The notes: generated by a model from the letters alone, not told the origin. Positions 48,869 to 60,944 are shown, counted from the stretch's first letter. The stretch is DNA of 64,000 bases from Inonotus obliquus (GCA_032164295.1 JAJHTX010000011.1:1054001-1118000); one strand, 5' to 3'. Made by a program: numbers and translations.

Positions 48869-49619
48869 ATGAAGCTCTTCACTGCCCAGCTCTTCGTCAT
48901 TGCGACCTCCTTGAGCGCATTTGCTCTCCATATTAGATCCGAGCAGGCCCCGCCCGCCCTCGTGAGTGCTTGTCCTTCCGCCTTGCAGGAATCCACGTCC
49001 ATCATCAACGTCAACGGACAAGATGTCGTGAACAAGGTGTTCTCTTGCCCAGACGGCAACTTCACCACTCCAGCGCTACACGAGATCAGCACACTTCCCT
49101 CGAGTATCTTCGACAAGCGATCGGAGCTTGCAGAGCGTGGTGCAGCCGAGTGTACGACGCCCGCTTCTGAATGCCAGTGTGGAGCATCTGGTGAGTCCTA
49201 CGTCGTGCAAGTTAATGAATGCTGATATTTACTTGCTTCAGTCATATGCGGCTGTTACGGCGAGGTCGCCGAACCGGTCGCTGCAGACTGCACTGCTCTC
49301 ATCGGTTCTCTTCCTGTCATCGCGTCCATCTCAGGCGCGACGTTCATCATCCAACCTCAGACGGCGCACACGACGACGTTGAGGACGTGCTCTGTCAGCT
49401 TCATAAACCTTGGTACCGGACCTCAGGAGTACTGCTGGGACGATCTCGTAAGTCTAATAGGCTGTTAGATCACTGGGTACGTCTTCTTATAGTCCGTCGG
49501 CATAGGGTGGCCTAGCAGATGGTGAAATGAGCTGCATGAACTCTCCGCCATTCAGCGATGCAGTCTGTATGGCTGCAACTCAGCGCTTTGCGGTCCATCT
49601 CGGTGTGACCGCTGCCTGA
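48869..49619 (+). CDS. SSP-5: 12-cysteine secreted protein
   Basis: Three exons, 48869-49190, 49242-49447 and 49506-49619, give 213 residues. A signal peptide ('MKLFTAQLFVIATSLSAFAL') precedes 'ACPS', 'SCPDGNF', a KR site ('IFDKRSELAERG') and the Cys-rich domain: 'ECTTPASECQCG', 'CGCY', 'ADCTALI', 'GATFIIQP', 'RTCSVSFINL', 'CWDDL', 'MSC' and 'AVC'. The frame is open upstream of 48869, but the TATA box at 48788 and the signal peptide support this ATG. The 114-nt third exon matches SSP-3, its nearest relative here. Confidence 0.85.
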
Positions 49620-50000
49620 TACGCGGTAATCAAATTTTCGGCCATGCAGAGTTCCACCAGATTATTTTGCCCCAGTTGTGATACTTTGAAGGGTTGACTC
49701 GGAATCGTGATCTGGGCTCCAATTCATATGTGAGACTGTAGAGAGTTTTTTTTGTTGTTGCATGTATCCCTGTCGTTTTCGAAGAGAAATAAAGCTATGT
49801 TGTGTGAGAAAGAATTTGTGCCTTCTGACGGGTGGTATAGTCGTCGGACAAACAACCACAAACCGCGTGACAAGTGATCGTGACTCGTGTTACTGTGACG
49901 CATCGCGTCGCGTCAAAATGTGCCTGACGCCATCTCACCTTTTGTCTATTCACTACCACATCCCTTCTGGTATTACGATCATCTCAATTGCGCTTCAAGA
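49620..50000. other. Intergenic interval
   Basis: About 380 bp between SSP-5 and RPA3; 3' flank and promoter sequence only. Confidence 0.5.
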
Positions 50001-50565
50001 ATGGACGCAGACCTCGACTCTCAGCCTCGTGTCAACTCAGCACGCCTGGGCGACTTTATTGGTCGTAAAGTGCGGCTGGTATGCAAGGTTGAAAGGGTAG
50101 GGGCTTTCGTTTACTGTGTCACGATATCTGGCCGACTCAATTCTTGTCGCTTGCATCTCTGGCTACTGCAATCTCTTGACACAGGTTACGGCTAATTCTG
50201 CTATCGTGCGTGCTACGGATCTAGGGCAGATTGAAGTGAAAGTACCAATGGTGCGTGTGTATTCCCGGATGTCGTGGTTTTTGCTCCAGACTCCTAATGT
50301 GACGTGGTAATGTGATTTTAGGCAGAAGAGAGTCTTCGAAACTATGTTGAACTTATATGCAGCGTTGAAGACTCGAGCACTGTCAAGATGAAGGCTTGCA
50401 TTCCTCTTGGAGAGGACCTAGGTTCGTGGCCATGCTTTCCGATCAACATTCAAGCTTACTGTTCCTCTTCTGAACTTTCCGTGGATCGCTTCTGTTTCAG
50501 ATATGGATCTGGCCAATGACTGTATCAACATGATGCACGACCCAAAGTTTCAGAATATCTTCTAG
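50001..50565 (+). CDS. RPA3: Replication protein A subunit 3 (RPA14)
   Basis: Four exons, 50001-50096, 50185-50250, 50322-50421 and 50501-50565, give 108 residues, the usual size of the smallest RPA subunit. The single OB fold is visible as 'PRVNSARLGDFIGRKVRLVC', 'AIVRATDLGQIEVKVP' and 'ESLRNYVELICSVED', followed by a C-terminal helix ending 'HDPKFQNIF' that forms the trimerisation surface. RPA binds single-stranded DNA in replication and repair in the nucleus. The gene runs convergently towards RLI1 with about 300 bp between. Confidence 0.85.
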
Positions 50566-50867
50566 CCGTGTGTTCATACAACCTTCCATTGTACTCATAA
50601 CCATCTCTCGTCTATTCAATGTGATGTACGACTAAACTTGCTTTCATCTCGATCATAAGACTTCATACATCAGTCACCAATGTCTGTTACTTCATAGCGC
50701 TGTCAATACACATCTAGGCTTTTGCTGCAATGCGGGGACGATATACTTCTACAGCAGCGCCAGATATTTCTCTCTGGGAGCCAAGAGCCCCTTCATGTCT
50801 GATCAACCTGGCCGTTGTTCGTGAAAACACGGCAGACTGGGCTTGCTCTTTTCACGTCTGCTTGCTC

Positions 50868-53007
50868 TCAGTCCTCGAGGAAGAAGTAGTTGCCCGATGC
50901 TAGATAAGTTATGTCAGTGCTGTCGAGTGAATGGCGAAGAAAGGAATAGCCGGCAACTTACCCTTCTGCTCCTTGTCCTTGACACTCTCCATCTTGTTCA
51001 CCCGTGGACGATAGTTTGTTGGGTCACGGCGGAAGGTAATATGAAGGGACGCAAGGAACTTGTTCATACCCGTTAAAAGCGACTGTGGAGGTGTTGCGGT
51101 CGCTGCGATCGCAGGTTTACCCTCGAACACAATGACACGATCAGCGAGGTATGTCGCCATGATGAAGTCGTGCTCAATGACGAAAGCAGTCTTCTTGGCG
51201 TGTAGAATAAATCGCTTGATAACCTTGCTAGCGATGATACGTTGCTCGGAGTCAAGGAATCTATCGTTTGAAGAGCGTGAGTTTCATTCAGTAAGAAAGA
51301 ATTAGGAGAGACTCGTACGAAGAGGGTTCATCAATGAGGTATACCGAGACATTCGGTTTTCCGAGCGCAAGTACAATAGCAACTCGCTGAAGCTCACCAC
51401 CAGAAAGCGTTCTAACTTCTTGGTCCAGGATATGTTCCAAACTCATAGGCTTGAGCACATCTGTCTGAAATTGCGGATGCATGAACGCCTGTTTGATCTG
51501 CTTCAACAGAAGCATTCGGACGGTGCCGGGGAATTTGGGTGAGATTGTCTGCGGCTTGAGTGATACCGCAAGACTCTGTTTGTCGGTTTCAACATCGGGA
51601 GTATCTCCAGCGAGTAGTTTGACGAACGTCGTCTTGCCTGTTCCGTTCTCGCCTAGCATGACTATGATTTCCGAGTCGGTAAATGAACCTTCTTGTACGG
51701 TGAGCTTGAAAGAGCCATTTGTCTTTGTCATTGATGGGTAGGAGTAATGTCGGGTCTTCTCAGCTATGAGCTCTTCAGCTGTTTCGACCATCTTGAAGGA
51801 TAGCTGCTCCTCGCGGAATCGTAAATTCTCCGTCGGGATGAAGCCATCTAAGAAAATGTTGATGCCCTCACGCACCGAGTATGGCATCGTTACAACACCA
51901 TACATTGACGGCTTCCCGTAAAGACAACAGATGAAGTCCGATAAGTAGTCGAGCACGGAAAGATCGTGTTCAACGGCGATCACGTAGTTGCTTGGTCCGA
52001 GTAAAGATCGGATTACCTCCGCTGCCCGTAATCGTTGTCTAATATCGAGGTAACTTGACGGCTCGTCGAACATGTAAACATCCGCGTTTTGAATGCATGA
52101 CATTGCGATTGCAAATCGCTGCAGTTCCCCTCCAGATAGTTGTCCAACCTGTCTCTCGAGAACCTCATTCAACTCTAAAACGTCGCACATCTCTTGCTTG
52201 TTGTCGCGCTCTAGTTTTGTGTCGAGCATTTGTGAGACTGTCAGTTCGCCCTTGATGGCCCGAGGGATGTGGTCTACATATTGTGGTTTGATGAGCGCTT
52301 TCAGATTGTCTTCCAAGACTTTCGTGAAGTAGTTTTGCAGTTCGGAGCCGCGGAAGTACTTGAGAATCTCTTGCCAATCTGGAGGATCCTGTTCGCACCT
52401 GTAAGCCAAACCGACAAACGCGACGAGTTTGGGCGTCGCTCACGTCATATCTCCCGAGATTAGGCTTCAACTTGCCCGCCAAAATTTTAAGCGCCGTACT
52501 CTTGCCTATACCATTGGTTCCGACTAACCCTAACACCTGGCCTGGTCGTGGCGTAGGCAATCGATGAAGTTTGAAGGCGTTCGCAGTGTATCGATGGGTG
52601 ACTTGAGACTCTAGGTCTGTCGGTAGGTTGATGATGGCGATGGCTTCGAATGGACATCTGCGAGATGATTGGTAAAATGGGCGAACAGGTAATGAAAGCA
52701 CGTACTTCTTGACGCAAATACCGCAACCTATACATAAGAATTCTGAGATGAATGCGATCTTATCTGTTGGCTTGACCTCGATGCAAAGCTTTCCTGCACG
52801 CGTATGAGCAAAATATTCCATACAGAACATTGAATAGACTTACCCATTTTCACAACGGGACATGACTTCAAGGGCATACAGTCAGATCAACAAGGGTTGG
52901 CAGAGTTTGATCGTTCCGATACTCACCTTCTTGCACTCTTGTGCACATCGTTTTGGTTTGCACCTATTCGCATCGACGATGGCGATTCTAGTAATTTTGT
53001 CGGCCAT
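50868..53007 (-). CDS. RLI1: Ribosome-recycling ABC ATPase RLI1 (ABCE1)
   Basis: Seven exons, 52927-53007, 52844-52865, 52706-52793, 52444-52657, 51319-52388, 50962-51260 and 50868-50899, give 601 residues, the family length. The N-terminal region carries two 4Fe-4S clusters (Cys in '[20 protein letters not shown]' and '[15 protein letters not shown]'). Two ABC domains follow: Walker A 'GTNGIGKST' and 'GENGTGKTT', two 'LSGGELQR' signatures, and '[12 protein letters not shown]' between them. It splits 80S ribosomes after termination and aids ribosome maturation; it is essential and highly conserved. The 22-nt second exon and the 32-nt last exon are small but keep phase. A divergent membrane-protein gene starts 0.7 kb away. 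Confidence 0.95.
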
Positions 53008-53680
53008 GGTGGATTCAAAGAGAGGGATGCAGCGGTGTATCTTAATGCACGCATCATGATTTGACCATGGTGCGTGACAAATCTTGTGAAAGTTTTCTTC
53101 GTGACGTTCTGAGTCACTATGTGACAGCCTTCGCTTCCGAAGTCACGTCACGTCCCGACCACCAACTTCCATGAGAAGACTGCTCTCCTCTTGTTCCCCC
53201 AGTTTACTTTTACACAGACTCACATTCAATCCTATGTTCAACCCATTTGAATTTACTCTGGTTTGTTCATAAGCCACCCGTTTCTTTCCCTGGCCATTAC
53301 AGTAGGGATCGTCGGATCGTCTCATCTGCGTATTGAGTTACCGCGCTGCCATGCTGACGACGACGCCGTTTTGTGTATCTCCTTCCGGTCTGAAATTTTG
53401 AAACTATACTTACTCTGGATTCTGGACCCGTTGCTCGGGGTTGCGTTGCATTGCTTGGTGACCACGAAACCCATTTGGAAACATTTCCTCCCCTCCATCA
53501 ACCCTGAGCATCTTAGTTGAGTGCCCTCTACTGTTGTACGCACCCGTATATCATCAATCTAATCCTATCTTGCTTGTTTGCTAACTCGCATACTCACCTC
53601 TGGAAGACGACCTCTCCTTGCAACGACGCTCGCTTCACTATTTCTTGTGCTCATAACTTGACGTCGATCTGGTGTATGGA
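53008..53680. promoter_or_regulatory. Divergent upstream region of RLI1
   Basis: About 670 bp between divergent start codons. Two GTGACGT-type inverted motifs occur near 53098-53155 (GTGACGTT, GTCACGTCACG), resembling CRE/ATF sites. No gene seen. Confidence 0.45.
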
Positions 53681-54879
53681 ATGCAGTGCAAGAGTCGGAA
53701 GAAACATCTTCTCCTCGGTTTATATTTGACCTTGGTCTCGCTCTTGACCACAGTGCACGGCGAGCTAGTAAACGTAACCATTGACGATCAGCACGGTGAT
53801 CCAACAAACCGACAGTTCATCCAGTACAATCCACCACAAGGGTGGTCAAGGGGCCAGGGCTGCGAATCATGTACAGCGAAGCCAAGTCCAGCTGGGAATG
53901 CTCACATGGGTACATGGATGGATGCAACGTTCTTTCCAATCGGTCATGGAACGAACGGTGTGTCGGGACAGTTAATAAAGGCATCGGTGTTCTTTATTGG
54001 TGAGCGAATTCGCAGAATTACTCACTCTGCGCTCTGACCCCAGCTCGTGGAATATCCTTAGGAACCGCAGTCTATGTTCAAGTCATATTGACTGGATCTA
54101 TATCAATACCTGCTGGAAGGACCGACCTTACATTCATTATTGACGGTGTTATCTTTGGTACATTCCGAAGGGAGGCGGACGGCGACTCATCTTATAAATT
54201 CAACCAAACCGTCTTCTCCACGACTGGCCTTCCGAACAAGTTGCACACGCTTACGATTGAGTCAGGGAATTTGGGTGAAGAATGTCTACTTCTGCTTGAT
54301 TCTATTATCTACACGTACGTCTTTCTGTTCCATCCATAACCAACGTGCATGCTTCACGAGCTACGCAGGAAAGAAACATCTGAAAACTCCACAAGTACGA
54401 TTACTCCATCCTCAAGCCCGAACTCGGATATCGGCATAATTGTCGGACCAATAGTTGGGGGTGCCGCCGTTGGCGGTTCAATTCTCGCACTTCTCTTCTA
54501 CCTGCGACGTCGACGACTGCGTCAACGAAAGCGCGTTCTACTGGATCCACCTAGTCCGATTGATTTCGATGTGCGCATTGATCCATACATCCTCAATAGT
54601 ACTCTAGCTATGCAGCCGTCAGATAACAGCAACCTTGGACGACTTACATCAGTCCGGGGTGCTGTTGATGGTGTGGTTTCTGCCAGGGGGATTACATCTG
54701 ACCCATCCAGGTGGGATCAAGCCAACCCGATGTATAGCCCAGAGAAGGAGGATGGGTTGGAGTCGCATATGGTCTTTACGTCGCCACCTTCCTACAGTAG
54801 AGGTGATCGCTCACCTGATCAGCCAGATGCTTCATGGTCTCCTAAGTATCCTGAAAAACCTCGTTTTACGGCAGCATAA
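53681..54879 (+). CDS. Secreted-domain single-pass membrane protein, unknown function
   Basis: Three exons, 53681-53999, 54044-54314 and 54369-54879, give 366 residues. A signal peptide (to about 'LLTTVHG') leads into an extracellular domain of about 160 residues with 'WMDATFFPIG' and 'GVSGQLIKASVFF', resembling the carbohydrate-binding-like folds common in Agaricomycete surface proteins. A Ser/Thr-rich stalk and one membrane span ('IIVGPIVGGAAVGGSILALLFYL') follow, then a basic stop-transfer 'RRRRLRQRKR' and a cytosolic tail of about 130 disordered residues. This layout is frequent in mushrooms but has no assigned role; sensing or adhesion is a guess. Confidence 0.82.
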
Positions 54880-55227
54880 TGATTGGACTTTTTTCACTTT
54901 TCGTCAAGTACAGTTACCCACTTTGTTTTTCATGTGCACCAATGACTCTGGCTTGCAGAAAAGTATAGCTCGTATTGTTTTCTATTCTATTCGCGAGAAG
55001 GCGATCATGTAATTCGTATGTATACGATATGCAGTAGAGGTTCGATGAATTAGATTAATTTCTTGACGTACAGTCTAGTTACCACGGTTCCCCCTTTTGG
55101 TCACTTATCAAGCGCACATGCAGAAAGGGGGGTTGAATATTTACATAATTTATACGACTCAGTGAATAGCCTCTCCATAGTACACCATCACCTCTCATCA
55201 CCTCTCTTCATCATTGCCCACACAGTG
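54880..55227. other. Intergenic interval
   Basis: About 350 bp between same-strand genes. No gene seen. Confidence 0.5.
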
Positions 55228-56262
55228 ATGACAGAGCCAAAGCCTATGCCCCGTCTCTTTCTCGTTAGACACGGAGAAACAGAATGGACTCTCAACGGGT
55301 AGGCTATTATTATTGCTGTAGTCTCCATCATTATCATTGCTCACAATGTCCTGTTTCTGGTAGGCGCCACGTCAGTTTGCATTCACTAATGTCCTTTCGT
55401 ATAATCTCATGTCTCTTTCAAGACTGGCAGAAGTGACATTCCGCTCACCGCTAATGGTGAAGACGCTATAAAGGAGTGCGCGCCTGGCCTTGTCGGTCAA
55501 GGCAGTCAGTATATGCGCTCACTTGTTTGAAAATACATCACTGATATCTCACGCCGGCGAGTTTAAGAGCTTTTGGATCCCGACAACATATCCCATGTTT
55601 TCGTTTCATCTCGTGTCCGAGCGCGTCGAACATTCGAGGTGATTCGACATCATTCATGACCCACCCTACGTGACGCATATGTTGACCCCCTTTCGCAGCT
55701 CCTGTTCGCCGGCGTTCCAGGTCTGCCACCCCATCTTGTCACGGAGGAGGTCCGAGAATGGTACTACGGAGACTACGAAGGTCTCACACCCCAAGAGATA
55801 AAGGAAAAGGATAAATATTGGTCTAGCTGGAGGACAGGTTGTCCTAGTGGTGAAAGTTCTGAACAGATGACTAAGCGCGTCGATGCAGTAATCGAAAAGG
55901 TGCAAGAGTATCATCGACGCTACCTTGAAGAGGGTGTAGGAAAGGGTGATATCGTGATTGTCTCCCATGGACATTTCAGTCGCGTCCTCATAGCACGATG
56001 GCTACGGTTCCCTATAAGCCTTGGTGAGAGCACTAAGAGTCCATTTCGAAGCCGCATTCATGAAGGTGATCACAGGAACACACTTCCACTTCGAGCCCGC
56101 TAGTGTAAGTTACTAAGTCTGCGTTTAGAAGTCCCTCCTAGATTACTCACTTGTTGTTTTGAATTCTAGGTCGCGATCCTCAGCTACAATGACCGCAATC
56201 TGAAGGAGACTGCATTGAACGCATTGAATTTGAACGCGGACCATAAGATTAATATTCACTAG
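55228..56262 (+). CDS. SHB17: Histidine-phosphatase family protein, SHB17-like (sedoheptulose-1,7-bisphosphatase)
   Basis: Seven exons, 55228-55298, 55364-55370, 55423-55504, 55568-55638, 55699-56023, 56076-56104 and 56170-56262, give 225 residues. The catalytic 'FLVRHGETEWTLNG' holds the nucleophilic His; 'SRVRARRTFE', 'EEVREWYYGDYEGLT' and 'VSHGHFSRVLIARW' complete the phosphatase pocket. The 'GRHTGRSDIPLTANGE' loop is typical of yeast Shb17, which feeds riboneogenesis by dephosphorylating sedoheptulose bisphosphate. Exon 2 is a 7-nt micro-exon encoding part of 'GRH', and both its splice sites are canonical. A generic phosphoglycerate-mutase-like phosphatase is the alternative assignment. 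Confidence 0.85.
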
Positions 56263-56846
56263 ACACACTAGAGTACCTCGTCAGTTACAGCTTTCTCTGG
56301 AGCAGAGAGGTTCGCGACTCCCATGTAGAACATCGACCCCAGCAATTGAATTGACTATTAGATCCACTTAATCGCTTTTGTCCGCCGAACTCTGCCTTGA
56401 CCGTCTCCGCACTTCAGGGCGGGTTTCAATCGTAACCTGAGGTATCGAGAGAAGTCTCTTCCCCTTCACTTTCCTCTTTGTTGATACACTAGGGAGACAA
56501 ACGATAAGGAAAGGAGTGAATGGATACGTTCTGATGAACGAAGAAAGTGGCGAGTCGCATAAGTGTCATATCACAGACCATGCGATTCGACCACCTCGCT
56601 GCCTGCCGCATGCTCTGTTCTGCGATAGTGCCCAATGAATGATTAGCACTGAAGGCAGTACAGCTAATTGATCTTGGGGGCCTTGCGCCGCGAAGAGGCG
56701 TTGGCGGTGCTCGCTGATCTTTCCAGAACCAGAGGTGATCGCTGATGAAAACAGGAGCTAGGTAGTAGCTTTGGAGCAAGCGGTCCAATATTAAATACGT
56801 GCTGTCTAATGATACATACGTCATGCTGTTTGAGGCCCGAGAGGAA
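56263..56846. other. Intergenic interval between convergent genes
   Basis: About 580 bp of 3' flanking sequence; a minus-strand open frame (56489-56824) has no recognisable features. Confidence 0.45.
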
Positions 56847-57388
56847 TTAACTCTCCTTCAGTGTCTTTGCCCACTCGCGTAGTCGACGAGTAAGCTCTCC
56901 TTCTCCTTTTGGCTTCGGGGGTTTGGTTGCCGCGGGGTCGACGCTCGATGCACCCTTGGAAAATCGAAAGAAAGCGCGTATCTTGGTAAAGAGAGGTCGA
57001 ACAAACAGCTGCGCAATGCCCCTACAATTACCGGGGAATGAACAAAAGGCGGCCTCGACAGAGACGGAAACATAAATACTCACCAAACGGCTCCTTGAAG
57101 TAACGGACTGACCAGCTGGTCCCGCACTGTTATCCACAGAACTTTATTCCACTTGATATCAACTACTTCCCGCACCTCGCCTCTACCGTCGGCACCATCT
57201 GATATAAGTCGTGTACGCACATATGGAGCAATACTCTTGAGGTAGCTGCGTTCGAAACGTAGATCGGGTATCACCGCAACACGCTTTGCCGAATCGGAGC
57301 CAGAGCTAGAACGAGCGCGGACCTTTGCAGGATTGCCCGCTGTATGCTTTTCGCGCGCAGCAAGGTGCGGAATGTGGGACGAGGTCAT
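56847..57388 (-). CDS. Atg43-like (DUF1770) protein
   Basis: Two exons, 57084-57388 and 56847-57021, give 159 residues. The block 'IPDLRFERSYLKSIAPYV', followed by 'KVLWITVRDQLVSPLLQGAVW', matches my memory of the DUF1770/Atg43 family, whose fission yeast member is a mitochondrial outer-membrane mitophagy receptor. The second block would be the membrane-associated segment; a basic, Lys/Pro-rich tail follows. An in-frame ATG at 57466 is an alternative start. I am fairly sure of the family resemblance but not of the function in this fungus. Confidence 0.6.
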
Positions 57389-58133
57389 GACAATTAGAGG
57401 CACGAAGGTTGCATGGTCACAGTCACACTCTCGACGAAGTGACGGATCGTCTTTCCAATTTAGCATACTCGGCTCGGAATTATAACAATAAGTCACGCAT
57501 CTGAAGACGTGACTCAATATCACGCTCACGCGTTGCCAACCTCCTTCAATCTTTCACACCGCGACGGACCATCTCTTTTGTTGCTGTGCCCCTTCCTTTT
57601 TGTTCGCCGCAACCATGTCCATTAGTCCATCCGGTAGATATGTATACCTTGTTGCCATCAAGGGCCAAAGTACCTTTGGCAACACCGGAATGCATAGCCA
57701 ACATTGAAGTCAATGATACCTACCCCTCGTAGCAGATACTAGGGGGAGCCACATCGTCAAATGTGGAAGCAGCTACAGAAGACAGAAGCGCGACAAACTC
57801 AAGCGTCGAAGAACTCTTGCCGTCTCTGACTTTGGCTTTTCGGTGGACTGTAGTCTGGCGTAGAAATGACTCAAGGAACGGAAGCCTTTGATCGCATACT
57901 TGATTTCCCACTCGTCTCTTTTGTTCCGAAGCTTCCTCACGGCGTGTCACGGTCTATTGTCTTTGTTCGTTCTTTCTAAATTTTCTCTGTCAGTCACACT
58001 CGCCGCGCCGCATGCATACAACAATGGACTCGAGCCTGCGATATGCGTACAAAAGACATGCTATAAGGCCTGCATATCTTCACCGAGCTGATAGCCCTCT
58101 CCCTCCTTCCCTAGAGTTGCCAAAGTTCCTATC
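57389..58133. promoter_or_regulatory. Divergent upstream region
   Basis: About 745 bp between the divergent Atg43-like and OPT genes. Short open frames only, including a 30-codon ATG frame at 57615-57707 that could be an upstream open frame. No gene supported. Confidence 0.4.
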
Positions 58134-60944
58134 ATGGACCACAAGCGCGATCCCGCCCACTTCCCGACGATTACGCTCAGACCCCGACGCAATGATCCCG
58201 ACGTACCGACGGACGTCGAAGGGGACGTCAGGGAGCACCTTCTGCATCTGAACGACCCGAACTGGGACTTTAGCAGCTCAGAAACGAGCACTCTCAGCGG
58301 CGAGTCCGTCGAGCTCGAGCACAAGCACAGATTCCCGAGTGATGTGCACATCGGTCCGTCCATCGGTACAGCGCCTTCCGACTATGATACGGAGTCGCGG
58401 GCCGACTCGACCTACGGGAAGAGCGAAAGCCCTCTGCAGCCGCGTTCTGACTATGGCGAATACGAAGAGTGAGTACTTCAAATGCACGCTATAAAGGTGC
58501 GCGGCATTTTCTGACATGTAACTTTGTGTAGGAACTCGCCCTATGCAGAAGTCAGAGCAGCTGTGCCAAACACGGATGACCCTTCAATGCCTGTGAACAC
58601 ATTCAGGATGTGGTTCATCGGCATTCTGTTCACGATCATTGTTTCTGGCGTTAATATGTTGTTCTCCATGCGCTGTAAGTATTGCAGCATGGTAATCGGT
58701 TCTTATACTAATAACCACCTAGTTCCGTCTGTATTTATCTCCGGGCTTGTTGCACAGTTGGTTGCAATGCCCGTTGGGAAAGCATTTGAACGCTTCCTAC
58801 CCACAACTCGCTTCAATACCTTCGGTTATGTCTGGTCGCTTAATCCCGGCCCTTTCAACATCAAGGAACACGCAGTTATCACCGTTATGGCAAGCGTCGT
58901 CTCTGGAGGCGTGTACGCAACAGAAATCATCGCAGCCCAACGTGTCTATTTCAACCAAAGCTGGGGCGTTGGGTATCAAGTGATGTTGTGCTTATCCACG
59001 CAACTCATCGGTTATGCCTTTGCGGGTCTTGCGCGGCAGTTCCTAGTCTGGCCCAGCGCAATGCTCTGGCCTGGCGCACTCGTCAACTGTGCTCTGTTCA
59101 ACACGCTTCACCGAAACTTTGGTCGCATAGAGACCAAGCACATCAGTCGCGAGCGCTTCTTCCTAATTGCAACGCTCTGCAGCTTTGTGTGGTTTTGGTT
59201 CCCCGGTTACCTTTTTACTGCCTTGAGCATCTTCAACTGGGTTTGCTGGATTGCGCCGAATAACATTGTTGTCAACCAGCTGTTCGGTTATCAGACCGGA
59301 CTTGGCATGGGCTTCCTCACTTTTGATTGGAGTATGATTGCGTACTTTTCAAGCCCACTTGTAGTCCCCTGGTGGGCTCAGGTGAACGTTTTTGTTGCCT
59401 TTGTGATTATGTTCTGGTTCATTACACCCATTCTTTATTGTAAGTCTCTTACGTTCGATTGTCGATGGTGGAGCTCTAATTTTTCTTACTAGACAAGAAC
59501 GTTTTCTTGGCTAAGTTTCTCCCAATGATGGCCTCATATTCGTTCGACAACACAGGATTTCCATATGATCCGACTATTATCATCCAGAACGGCGAATTTG
59601 ACGCCGAGGCATACCAAGCTTATTCACCAGCTTTCCTTCCTATCACACTTGCGATTGCATACGGCATTGCGTTCGCATCCACGACCGGCGTCTTCGTGCA
59701 CGCTTTCCGTATGTTTGCTTAATTTTCCCATAGAAATTTTTACTCACTACTTCTTCTCTGCTAGTGTGGTACCGACATGACATCGTCCGCCAGTGCCGCA
59801 CATCACTGAAAGACCGCCGCGATATACACTCTCGTCTGATGTCCGTTTACCCGGAAGTACCTCATACATGGTATGCTGGGATTTTCGTCGTGGCGTTCAT
59901 CCTGTCCGTTGTCTTTATCGAAGTTTTCGACACAAAACTTCCCGTGTGGGGACTCGTCCTTGCTCTCCTCGTCGCTGTTGTATTCATTATTCCTGTGGGC
60001 ATAATCCAGGCCATCATGAACCAAACTGTCGGAATTCAGGTGCTTGCAGAGCTTATTGCCGGCTATGTCCTGCCAGGGCGTCCGCTTGCAAACATGATCT
60101 TCAAGACGTTCTCTTTCATCTCGCTGACGCAGTCTGTCATGTTCCTTGGTGACCTCAAACTCGGCCATTACCTCAAGGTACCGCCACGTACCATGTTCAT
60201 CGCTCAAATTGTTGCTACGACGATCGCAGTATTCGTTAACATTGGTGTCCAAGAGTGGATGTTCGCGAACATTATTGACTTCTGTTCGCCGGATCAACCG
60301 AGCAGCTTTACGTGCCCGACTACGAGTGTCTTCGCCACCGCCGCACTGATTTGGGGTGGTATTGGCCCGGTGCGCATGTTTGGACCCGACTCGATGTAAG
60401 TTCGCTCTTCCTCTCATCATTCCTTGCATTGACCGAATAATACAGGTACCGTCCTCTGCTGTGGTTCTTCCTCATCGGAGCGATTCTCCCAGTTCCATTC
60501 TACTGGCTTGCGCGTCGCTATCCACTGTCGCCTTGGCGCTTCGTGAATATACCTGTGCTCTTCGCAGGAATCAGCTTGCTTCCACCTGCAACAGGCATCA
60601 ACTTTTCTTCTTGGTTCGTCGTTGGCGCCATCTTCCAGTGGTTCATGCGCCGTTTCCACTTCCGCGTAAGTCGCATTCTATCTTGTAGCTCACAGACTCG
60701 GCAACTGACTTCTATTTCTATTTAACAGTGGTGGATGCGCTACAACTACATTCTTAGCGCGGCTCTTGATTCTGGAGTTGGAATTGCTTTAATTGTTATA
60801 TTCTTCTCTCTGCAGCTTCCGAAGGGCGGTATATTCGTTAATTGGTGGGGAAACACCGTATGGATGAAGACACTCGATGCCATTGGGGCGCCGTTCATCA
60901 CCCTTGCCGAGGGCGAGACTTTCGGGCCTAGCACATGGTCTTAG
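58134..60944 (+). CDS. OPT-family oligopeptide transporter
   Basis: Seven exons, 58134-58468, 58532-58674, 58723-59439, 59493-59708, 59765-60395, 60446-60665 and 60729-60944, give 825 residues. A soluble N-terminus of about 130 residues precedes many membrane spans. OPT signatures: 'NPGPFNIKEHAVITVMA' near residue 200 (the NPG motif), 'FGYQTGLGMGFLTFDWSMIA', 'GYVLPGRPLANMIFKTF', 'SLTQSVMFLGDLKLGHYLKV' and a C-terminal 'WWGNTVW'. These proteins move small peptides or glutathione across the plasma membrane with protons. Fungi usually carry several paralogues; the substrate cannot be read from sequence. The length and both ends fit the family, so the model looks complete. Confidence 0.93.
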
